DNA of 64,000 nt from Colletotrichum lupini. Lineage: Eukaryota > Ascomycota > Sordariomycetes > Glomerellales > Glomerellaceae. The first letter of the stretch is position 1, and every line of letters begins with the position of its first letter. The translations under genes were made by a program, and so were the position numbers. Shown here piece after piece: positions 23,961 through 33,417 of this stretch. A model generated the notes under the pieces. The model did no database searches, was not told where the DNA came from, and saw only the letters and a list, made by a program, of their open reading frames with translations. The stretch covers positions 2,170,001 through 2,234,000 of the forward strand of contig NC_064672.1 of the NCBI RefSeq assembly GCF_023278565.1, in the 5' to 3' direction.

Positions 23961-24656
23961 TCAATGACTACCTAGTTTGGAAGAAGTGGTTCGGCTTTCG
24001 ACAGTTGGGTTAGGCGGCAGTTCTTGGGTGAACGATCGGACGAAAGTCTATCTGTACTGATCTATTTACAATTCGTTCAACGGTTTGTCCATAGAGAACT
24101 TGAGAAGGCCATCCGATACTTAGACGAGGAATAATAAGTCTTAATTTCCGAACTATTTCACCACATGAGAGCCTAGATACATGATAACATCTACTTCAAG
24201 TGTCCACTGTACAGTTCTAAAACTCTTCGGAGCAGGCTAGATAGTGTCGCAGCTCTTGATGGACGTTTCTAAAAGCTCAATTCGAGATTATCAGCATGAT
24301 CTACAGATTTCTTTAGCCCCAGTCATTATATGTACTGCGTATCCCAGACTGTCTCCTGAACGTTATAGCACAGCGACGTTGAGCGTTCGGATCGGAACAT
24401 CTCAGTTGAGGCGTCATATTTACGTGCCCCTTCGATGGGAACAAATTGTTCATCTTGTGATATGGCAATTAACAAACGTGACTTAACCGCAAAATTTGAC
24501 AAACATCTATTTTACTTCGGAGTAGATAACCCCCTAATTTTGCCTTTATAGACCTGAACTAAGCACATCCGCCTGATGTTTATGTGATACTGGTCACTAT
24601 CCACCGTGAATACAATTGGTAAGTTTTCGCCGATCTGCCTACTGATTTGAGTTCTA
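23961..24656. other. convergent intergenic region
   Basis: Between the 3' ends of the first two NLP genes. No gene is seen. Confidence 0.5.
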
Positions 24657-25618
24657 TTAGATATCTGACGGCAGAGGCTTGTGCGAAGCGGTGGGCGCCG
24701 GTGGGGCCTTGGAGGGCATCGGGCCAGCCGGCTCCGGATCAGTGGGGTCACCTCCATCCTCATCGCCGTCGCCGCCCGGAAGATCGGCATAGAAACCCTC
24801 ATCGAATGCCTTGTTCAAGTTATCGCCAAAGTTCTTGTCGATAAAGGGGACCGAGGTGTGCTCGAAAATGGCACCGTCTAGCTGCTTCTGCGCAGGCTCC
24901 GGGAGCATATCCCAGTCGATGATTGGGAGGTTGAGGGTGTTTTCCATGTTCTCGGTGAGCGGGCCAACGATTTTCTTGCCCCAGTAAGCCACGAGCGGAT
25001 GCGTGGGTCTGCCCACCAGGCTAGCGCCCGACGACCACTTCGTGGCGGGATATGAGCCAACGTCGTACACTCCATTGTCGGTTTGGTAGCTGATGCCCAC
25101 GGGTTGCGCGGTGTTGACTTCGGCACCGTAAACCCATACCACGATGGATGCCCAGTAGTGACGATGCTCCTTGTTGACTTTGGGGACGTAGAAGGAGTAC
25201 ATGATTCCGGTGCGTTCTTTGACTGTGCCAGTTCTGACATAGAGCTGACCTTCACTAGACCCACAGTCACCATTTCCCTTGCCGGTAGGCTTGAGACCGG
25301 CACTTCATTTTAGTCAGTCTCAAAATCTTATAGCTAGTCACCATCAGAGACAGAGTAGATGTGCACATACCCGAGATAGCCTTCAGCATCTACGGCTGGG
25401 AAGGGAACACATCCTCCCAAAACTTTGATGAAGGGCTGAAAACGAAGTTGAAGTTCTCCCTTAGATCCAGAAGCAGCTTCAGCTGGGAGAGAGTGGATGT
25501 CGTCATGGTTCTTCCACTTGCCATCTACGGCCACGTCCTTTACTCGTGCTTGCAAGGTGGCCGAGAGGACACTCGGGACGCTGGCAAGCAGGAAAGTTGC
25601 AAAACTAATTAACTTCAT
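24657..25618 (-). CDS. NLP (NPP1-family) protein 2, divergent copy
   Basis: Two exons (25371-25618, 24657-25302) give 297 residues. The first exon is 248 bp, exactly as in NLP 1, and the intron (donor GTATGT) sits at the same codon and phase. A signal peptide (MKLISFATFLLASVPSVLSA) leads into WKNHDDIHSLP, LQLRFQPFIKVLGGCVPFPAVDA and YSFYVPK. The heptapeptide at 128-134 reads EHRHYWA: besides the Asp and Glu changes seen in NLP 1, the first Gly is lost. The C-terminus is an acidic, Gly/Pro-rich tail. It is the most diverged of the three copies and is oriented opposite to both. Confidence 0.92.
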
Positions 25619-26312
25619 TGTTTCGGTCGAGCTCGAGTTGTCGAAGAAGGTGGTAAATGACAACCAGTGTCCGCATTGGCTATTATATATCTCTGGCCAC
25701 CTGGCGGCGTCGTCCATGGGAGCAGGCGTCAAAAGGCTGCAGTCTCCGTGGAATAGATGGAATGAGGCTATCATCTCGTAATTCGAACACAATATTCCAG
25801 CGGCTAAATCAACGGAGAATCACGGTGAGAAAGCATAAAGAGTCGAGCCGTTAGGGATAGTATCCACTTTCAACGAATTGCCGTAACCTTAATATTACTA
25901 CCCGTTGGAGAATGAGGCTTAGTTACCTAAGTGATCATCATGGTCTGTATACGCTAAACGTACCGACCTAGACGCCTCAAAAGAATTTTTCCCCATGCCT
26001 GGTAACTTACGAAGCATGATTGAAACATCTCGTGATTGTTTGAAAAACAGAAAAAGCAAAAACGGAAATTTGGACGGTCGCTCCGAAACTCGTTTGGGCA
26101 CCTTGATAGTTCCACAAGGACACGAGTGAGAGACCTATTGGCTATAACAAGATCGGCGAATATCAGATTTTTTATCTACCTAATGGCCTCAAATCCAGGC
26201 AAATCCTCATGGTCTTTGGCTTGCTTAAAACTCCCAGACTCCCAAACTTTACGGATTCGAGGCTCCTGGTCGTATCCTCATCTCCAGCCTCTACTTCTTC
26301 AAACAATTCACA
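25619..26312. other. divergent promoter region
   Basis: Separates NLP 2 (leftward) from the unknown secreted protein (rightward) and should contain both promoters. No further gene is seen. Confidence 0.5.
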
Positions 26313-26861
26313 ATGCGTTCTCTCTACTATTATCTCCTTCTGAGCCTTTCGCTTCTGGGAGTCTATGCCGGTATCTTGGAAGAGCACGGCTACACGGTTG
26401 AGGAATACCAAAATGGACTATACATCGTCACCAGTCCCCATTACTCCTGGGGAAACGCTCCGCTGGACAAGGTCAGAATCAACGTGGAAAAGAAAACCAT
26501 GACCGTGTACTTAGCCTACAATGGCAAGGAAGAGGACCACGAGGACAAGTTGTACATGTCCCAAGTTCTCGCGGCTCTTTGCGATAAGGAGGGAATCGAT
26601 CCCGACGATTTGTGGTGGGTCGTTATTGACGACGTCGAAAACGTCGCTACAAAGACAGCCATGGCCCAGTACCGCACCAAGTACGGCCTCCGTTTCAAAG
26701 ACGAGATCAGCGTCAAACCCGATCAGGAAGCGGACTGGGCCATCTTCAACCAAACTCCTTTCTACCGAGCCGTATACCGCATGCTTCCTCGCAAGGGCAT
26801 TGACCAGATTATTATCAAGAGGGAGAACGGTCAGACAAATATGTATCTCTCGGTTGAGTGA
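26313..26861 (+). CDS. secreted protein of unknown function, 182 residues
   Basis: One exon with a strong signal peptide (MRSLYYYLLLSLSLLGVYA). The mature part is acidic and aromatic, with the blocks GYTVEEYQNGLYIV, KVRINVEKKTMTVYLAY, DDLWWVVIDDVENVATK and a C-terminal FNQTPFYRAVYRML. It has only one Cys, so it is not a disulfide-stabilised effector. I do not recognise a domain. The alternation of strands and helices suggests a small folded alpha/beta protein. It lies inside the NLP group and, like its neighbours, is made for export; a host- or environment-facing role is an inference from location only. Confidence 0.8.
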   Translation: MRSLYYYLLLSLSLLGVYAGILEEHGYTVEEYQNGLYIVTSPHYSWGNAPLDKVRINVEKKTMTVYLAYNGKEEDHEDKLYMSQVLAALCDKEGIDPDDLWWVVIDDVENVATKTAMAQYRTKYGLRFKDEISVKPDQEADWAIFNQTPFYRAVYRMLPRKGIDQIIIKRENGQTNMYLSVE

Positions 26862-28628
26862 TTGCCTAGAGTAAGTTCAATCGTTTTTGACACTATCATT
26901 GTCGGTGTGTGTGAGTTTGACTGATCGCGTGTAGCCAGTAATTTGACTTGGAGGACACGATGATGAGTTGGCTCCTTAGTGACTGGATGGGGTGGAAACA
27001 ATGTGGTGCAAACCCAGAAGTTCGTCCCTGTGGTATCTGTAGCACTCGAACGTAGCTGTACAGCTTTTGAGCAAAAGAATACATACAACAACTTACTTGC
27101 CTCATCGAAGGAAACCAGGAGTAAAGGGGACTGGCTGTCTTACGACACAGAAGTAATGGTGAAACCTTCTGGCCGTGAGAGTGATGTTTTACACTCAGCC
27201 TCATGAAAGAACGTTGTCTCGAACGGGTTTTCACGTGACTTCTTGCTGGGTTTGACGATCGTTACGCCTAGTCAACCAACCCCATCGGTCCTTGAAAACA
27301 AGATGTTATGGGCCCCGTAGCAGACAAAGTCGGACTCGGTCTATCACTGATGTCACTGAAAACCTCCCAGCGGCTGCATAAGACCAGGAATAAGAGGGTG
27401 CGTCTACTGGTAGTCTCCGGCAGCTGAATTTTAAATCTTTTCTTGATTCGCTACGTTGTTTAGTTTTGCCATCTTACTTTGACAACTCGGCCAGGATTAT
27501 GTGGCGTGGGCAGAATCTCAAGCTAATGATTTTTAGGCCTCGAAGGTGGGGTCATTGAGGATGGATGCAAAACATTAGGATGATATGAAAGGTATGCCGC
27601 CATTCAGAAAATTCGAATAAGTGGCATTCCCAGGCAGAATGAAGTGCATCGCACGACGTGGGCATACTATGCGCCTCAAGTTGTGATATCGGAGCAAACA
27701 TCGGGGCAACTAGTTCATGCTTGGTAAATGAAGGGTCGCTACGAACCGGAAGGAGTGGGGTTGCAACTCGGCTAGCCAAACTCTCAATGAGTGACAATTA
27801 ATATGGGCTTGAATTGAGTTGACCCAAACTAGCTTTGATTAAACGGTCTGTGAGGCTGATCAACTCGGTTTCTTCGGCCATTCCCGCCCCGCCTGAATTC
27901 TTGCAAATTACCTATCTTCTCCAACGTAGCCGGACTCACCGATACTCAACGGCCTGTGCTTCTATGAGTGGCACCTTCGTTCACCGCTGTGATAATCCGC
28001 AGGTGGAAAAGGCTCCGGATGGTGTTAGTCATTTCTTTCGAGTTTCCTAAGCCTAGTAATATACTGTGGCAGATTGCATCCGGACAAGCGTTAAAGTTGA
28101 GTTGCACTCAATGAGTGATCGGCGAGTTTTCAGGCGTTAATGTCGCTACATACACCTCTACTCGGGCTATGCATATTACTATCAAACACATGTGTCTATG
28201 GCAGGTCGGTAACGCCGCCTCTCGCATTTGTTCCTTTCCAATTACCTTACCCTATATCATATCATCGGCTTTTGGGGAATGTGGAGTTCCTGCCAAGGCA
28301 CTATGTTCATGGCGTTGAGTGAGTAGAGCAAACTGAATCGGTCAATCATATTTCACCGAGAGTTTCTACAACTTTTCCATCCCACACTGTATTTGAGTTG
28401 AGTGTGCCTCCATCCTTACGAGATGCTAATCTTCAGTAAAACTGGCGCTGAAAGCCAATTTTATTGCAAGTAAGGCTATCAAGCTGACGGAAACTCCGTC
28501 ATCGACACAAATGCCCGTCCTAGATATAAGGAATCATCCACGCAAAACGTGCCATGTATTGGACTAGCTATACTCCAGAGGACACTGCACTCCTTCTCAG
28601 TCCTCCAGTCACTCCTTAATTGCCCATC
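26862..28628. other. intergenic, 1.8 kb
   Basis: No gene is supported. A 60-codon frame at 28140-28322 begins with an ATG and a signal-like segment (MSLHTPLLGLCILLSNTCVYG) but has no other support. The right end is the promoter of NLP 3. Confidence 0.35.
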
Positions 28629-30345
28629 ATGATCCGACACGCATTGACTTTGCTTCTGCTCTCGACGACCATTACTGGTCAGGTCACCTCTCCCGACAGT
28701 CCTTACAACCCCGAGTCGCAGGATGACGGCGATGCATTGGCAGAGAGGGCCGTCAGCCCTGGGATTAAACCTCTCCCAAGTGTGAAGCCGGCCCCGGGCT
28801 CGAAGCCAGCCCCGAGTGTCGTGCCTCCCCGAAATCAGACGTCATCTCACGTTCCATCGACGTTCTCCAAGTCGATCCGTATCACCACTTCCTCTCACTG
28901 GAGTAGCTATGCTCCTTCCTCTTCCCGGAAACCGACATGGAGCCCACTTCCTTCTTCTACCCGGAAGCCTAGTCAACTTCCTTCCTCAACATGGCATAGC
29001 AGTGCCCTGAAGCCGTCGTCCACGCCGGCCCCGATTCATGTGAGCAACGGAGAGACGGTTGCCGCAGCTGTCGGCGCGGTTATTATCGGAGGAATCCTGG
29101 GTGGCTTTGTCATGGCGCCCTCTGGTGCGCTTCTGCCCATCGCGGCGGGACAGACTGCGGTGTTGTCGGCAGCGGCCGGCTCCGGGGCCGCCGGGTCGAT
29201 GCCCGAATTCGAACTGGATCCCGTCGAAGACAAGCCTGATCTGCCCGAGTCTGTCCCGGAGGTCAAGCCCACCCAGCAGAAGCCCACTGAGAAGCCCACC
29301 GAGAAGCCTGCGACGCCCACGCAGGTCCCCACTCCCTCTCAGTCTTATGACCCGGAGACTGCATCTGAGACCTACGACCCATGGACTTCTTCCGCACCGT
29401 GGTCATCCTCGGCTCCCCCATCAGAGTTTCCTTCCTCAACGAGCGCACCCTTCTCCTGGACCTCATCGGAGCCTGCCTCCTCTCTTGTGACCACCTCATC
29501 TGTGTGGAGCACTACCATCGCCACTTCGACTTCTTCAGCCGCTCCGACTAGCACTGCACTCAACTGGATCGACCACGACAAGGTCGCCGCCTTGAACGAG
29601 GCAACGTCTCTGGGATTGGAGGGCCAACTTCAGCTCCGGTTCAACCCTGAGCTGTTCGTTTCTGGAGGTTGTGATCCCTATCCGGCTGTTGACGCCTTTG
29701 GAAGTCTCGGGTAAGCCAACAAACATCTTGAAACAACATAAAAGATAGCATGAGCTAATCATCATTTGCAGAGCTGGTTTGAGACCTACCGGTGGCGGAC
29801 GAAGCGGATGCGGCAACGGCGGAACCGGACAGGTCTACGTCCGCCGCGGAAGCAGTCAAGGCCGTACCGCCATTATGTACTCATACTACTTCCCCAAGGT
29901 TCGCTGGGCCAAGGGCAACGACAACGGCCACACTCACTACTGGGCCAGTATCGTCGTCTGGGTCAACCGCTGGGGCTGCGAGGGCGACACGGACGTATCG
30001 GCCGTCTTCCCCGTTGGCGTGTCGTTCACCAGGGATCACACGCTATGGGATACTGCACAGACTGGCGACATCTCCTACTTAGAGTCGACGCACCCCAAGA
30101 TGCAGATTCACGACAACGCCATGTCGCCTTTCACGGGCGCTGATGGTGACAAAGTCTTTGAGCGCACTCTCGTGGCTTGGGATGCCCTTCCTGACGCGGC
30201 TGAGCGCGCGCTGTCTCTTGTTGAGTATGAGAAGACCCAGGTGCCGTTCATTGACGCCAACTTCCAGACCTATCTCGATGCTGCGTATAAGGAGAGCTTC
30301 TACGGCGCCTTGACTGATCAGCAGGGCTGCGGCGGCACCAACTAG
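28629..30345 (+). CDS. NLP (NPP1-family) protein 3 with mucin-like N-terminal extension
   Basis: Two exons (28629-29710, 29772-30345) give 551 residues. After the signal peptide (MIRHALTLLLLSTTITG) come about 300 residues rich in Ser, Thr and Pro, with short imperfect repeats (KPAPGSKPAPS, KPTEKPTEKPA, WSSSAPPS-like). They are split by a hydrophobic segment at about 143-162 (TVAAAVGAVIIGGILGGFVM) and a second Ala-rich one. The NPP1 domain starts near residue 318 (NWIDHDKVAAL) and carries GHTHYWA at 413-419, again without the Asp and Glu of the cytolytic family. The frame is continuous within exon 1, so the extension is not an assembly join. The intron matches the other two paralogs. Typical NLPs are about 230-300 residues, so the extension is unusual. 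Heavy O-glycosylation and perhaps membrane attachment are inferred. Confidence 0.92.
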
Positions 30346-31303
30346 GTGAAGTGAGCCTTAGTATTCGGATATCGTGGAAGCTGAAGCTTTGGATGCGAAG
30401 TACGCATATAAGAGTAGCTGAATAGATTGATACTACGAATTAATCACCAACTCTAATCAACTTGCGTTGAGAGTCACGTGCATGTCAGGTTACAATTTGG
30501 AGTCTCTCACACTACTTTTACGTTCAAAAACACCCAGGATATTCAACCTCACCAACCGGATCAAATACCGCACGCGAGGGCCCGACCATTTGATGAATAA
30601 ACGACTCGGAATGGCTGGAAGACAGGACGACATTCCGAGACCGTCAGCCTGCCTCGGGCACGTCACTGAACTCTTCATTCCGCCGGCGAGATCTTGCCTA
30701 TTTCAAGCGAGGTTCCCCATGCTTCAAATCCCGGGGATCCCACTTGGACCGAACCATTGGAGACAGCTATCCATTCTAAACACCCTCTTGACCCTCCATC
30801 TTGCCAGGTCTGCCACAAAACTGCGAAACACAGCCCATCCAATGCTATCTTGGTCGCTAATCTGGCAGAGCCCGCGTTCCGGCTGTGCGTAACAGGCAAG
30901 GTGGAGCAGTGACAACGTCAAGCGCGGGCCGGATTTGCTTCGAAACTGCACGAAATGCGGGGAAAGATGGGAAAGATGGGGATGAGGGTTGGCCAGCGTT
31001 CCCGCCGGTCAAGCCTGATTCGGTAATTTTTCGCCGGCTAGTTGCCTTATGGGTTTTCCGCGGGTTATATTCCCTTTCACGAGATGCTCGTGGATACGTG
31101 AGGACGCCACTCTTGGGCGACGAAATTCCCCAATGAGGGACCTGGAGATGTAGATGACGGAGGGTATATAAGGGGATTCAGAACTCTTGAGCGATGACTG
31201 CGATCCTGCGAGTTTGTCTTCATGTCTCTTTCACTTTCTCAAAGTGCTGTATCCTGATCACGAACACTCTATATTTTAACCCGCCCGTATTATAGACGCC
31301 ATA
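30346..31303. other. intergenic region with probable core promoter at its right end
   Basis: No coding frame is supported. A short tandem (GGGAAAGAT repeated) lies near 30960-30980. The last 150 bases look like a promoter and leader for a rightward gene. Confidence 0.45.
31165..31173 (+). promoter_or_regulatory. TATA box (TATATAAGG)
   Basis: A good TATA box followed by a pyrimidine-rich stretch (TCTTTCACTTTCTC) typical of fungal transcription starts. The next gene downstream is the PhyH dioxygenase, whose ATG would be about 165 bp away if the 802-bp element at 31304-32105 were absent. Confidence 0.5.
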
Positions 31304-31387
31304 ACTAAGACCCCACCCCATACGACGGATCACCCCCTACGATAGATCACCTAATTTAGTATAATTCAGTTAAAAACCACTAATTCT
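31304..31387 (+). repeat. left terminal inverted repeat
   Basis: About 84 bases beginning ACTAAGACCCCACCCC, inverted match to 32024-32105. Nearly all differences are C-to-T or G-to-A relative to the right copy, so this copy is the more RIP-mutated one. Confidence 0.88.
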
Positions 31388-32023
31388 ACCTACTTTATTT
31401 TATAATATTAAAAGTATATAAAAAATACTTTTAGATATATAATATATGGTTTTCTTACTAAGATAAATTTTATAAATTATAATCTATTATAATTATTAAG
31501 ATATTATTAAATAAAATATAACATTTTTTACTATATAAAAATACGATTTCTAACTTTATGAAAAATAAATAAAGCTAAGTATTTTAAAAGACTATAATTT
31601 TCTAAATATTTTTCTAAGCTTAAATATACTATTTTTAGTATTATACTAATTATATAAGCTTAGGAAATTTAAGTTTTTATAAATACTACTTATTATAATA
31701 TAACTTAATATTTCTATATAATAATACTTATATTACTAATAAAAAACTATTTATATAAGTTCAATTTAAATCTCTTAAAAATAATCGACTTTAAAATTTT
31801 ATTTTTTCTAATAAATAAAAGAGTTATATAATAAAGTATAATGTTAGTATTTATATAGAAATTACTAGTAAATACTAATATTTAGAAGCATATTTTAAAC
31901 CTAATATTATTATATAATATAATATAAAATGATTTTTTCTAAATATTTTTCCATACTAATTATATTTTTTTATAGCTTGTGTATTTTTTAAAATATTTAA
32001 TTTTCAATTATTTATATATATAT

Positions 32024-32105
32024 AGAATAGCGGTTTTGGCTGAATCTGGCCGAATTGGGTGATCTGTCGTAGGGGGTGATCCGTCGTGTGGGGTGGGGTC
32101 TTAGT
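32024..32105 (-). repeat. right terminal inverted repeat
   Basis: About 82 bases ending GGGGTGGGGTCTTAGT, the inverted partner of 31304-31387. It keeps CpG, CpA and TpG and is probably close to the original transposon end. Confidence 0.88.
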
Positions 32106-32140
32106 ACTTATCTCTGTTGAAACTCTCTCGAATCTTCACA

Positions 32141-33294
32141 ATGCCTCACGCTGAATCACCTACGCCTGATGCCCCTCCTACCATCAATGGTGTCCAACTC
32201 CACGTCAACGACGACCTCCTCTCCGCCAACGAAGTCGAACCCCTCATTCAATCCCACCTCACAGAAGACTTCGATGTTCTCCGCCAACGGTACCGTCAAC
32301 ACGGCTACCTTCTCATCAAGGGCCTCATCCCCCGCGAAGACGTGCTCTCCGCACGCGAATCATACTTCAACTCCCTCGCCCCTTCAGGCGTGATCAAGCC
32401 CGGCACGTCTCCGCGAGAAGGCATCTTCGACGACGCAAAGTCAGCCGCAGATTACCCAGGCATAGGCGCCGGCAGCGTCAAGAACGCGGCGCCGGGCGAG
32501 ACAGACCGCTCCGAGATCTTCACCGAGGCGGCGCTCAAGGCGCACACCGAGGATTGGTATGCCGGCTCCGAGGACGGCTCAGTCCGGGGCTTCTGCAACC
32601 ACCCGGTCCTGCGCAACTTCGTCGCCGAGTTCACGGGCTGGGGTGACGAAAACACCCTAACCGTAAAGCGCACGCTCCTCCGCAACAACACCCCAGGCAA
32701 CAAGGCCATTGGCGTGCACTATGACCAGTCCTTCATGCGCTACGGCGAGCCGACGTCCGTGACGGCATGGGTGCCGATCGGAGACGTCCGGCTCGAGGGC
32801 GGCGGGTTGATTTACATGCAGGACGGCGAGAAGCTTGGCGAAGAGATTGAAAACGAGTTTACAACGAAGGCAAAGGCAGCCGGGATGAGCGATGAGGAGA
32901 CAAAAAATGCGTTCAATGCGAATATGATGAGCACGGGATTCTTGTGTGATGGGCCGGCGGACTTTGGACGGCGGTATGGGAAGAAGTGGCTGGTGAGCGC
33001 GTACGAGGCCGGCGATGTTGTCTTCCATTCGGCACACATGGTATGTTTCTTCCGCATTTGCATCAGGAAGTATGTTTGCAGATTGCTGACTGCGACACTA
33101 GATTCATGCTTCGACCAAGAATTACGACCCTGAGGGGCGCATCCGACTTGGAACGGATCTGCGCTTTGTCGACAAGCGCCGCCCATGGGATACTGTAAGT
33201 CATGTTCTGCCTGCTTGCGATGCCTTACTTTAAGAACGTCTCTAATAAACAGCAGCGTTGGGATAAGCATTACAGCTTCAACGATGGCGTCTGA
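32141..33294 (+). CDS. phytanoyl-CoA dioxygenase (PhyH) family Fe(II)/2-oxoglutarate oxygenase
   Basis: Three exons (32141-33040, 33102-33194, 33253-33294) give 344 residues. A double-stranded beta-helix protein with the metal triad visible as H193-x-D195 in GVHYDQSFMR and a distal His in the block VFHSAHM-IHASTKNYDPEGRIRLGTDLRF, which also carries the Arg for 2-oxoglutarate. The first half contains HGYLLIKGLIP, the usual PhyH opening. Fungal members hydroxylate diverse small molecules; the substrate cannot be told. No targeting signal is obvious. The gene's 5' side is unusual because an inverted-repeat element sits directly upstream. It ends 123 bp from the end of the regulator gene on the other strand. 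Confidence 0.93.
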
Positions 33295-33417
33295 TCCGAC
33301 GAGGTCCGTTGCGCGTGACACCGAGAACGTTCCGACGTACGCATCTACGATGCAAAAATGTGTGAAGAGAAGAGATAGAGTCGACAATGACCATGACACA
33401 TAGCCAGTGAAATTGAA

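Larger units (their letters stand above)
31304..32105. mobile_element. 802-bp AT-rich terminal-inverted-repeat element (MITE-like)
   Basis: Two long inverted repeats of about 82-84 bp flank about 640 bp of extremely AT-rich sequence with no coding frame, in which TpG and CpA are almost absent. The form is that of a non-autonomous DNA transposon degraded by RIP. I could not settle a target-site duplication: the flanks (CCATA left, ACTTA right) do not give a clean match, so the superfamily is open. It ends 35 bases before the ATG of the dioxygenase gene. Confidence 0.85.

Noticed and set aside
28140..28322. 60-codon frame with signal-like start upstream of NLP 3
   Set aside because: Short, no second line of evidence; could be a secreted peptide but is equally compatible with chance.
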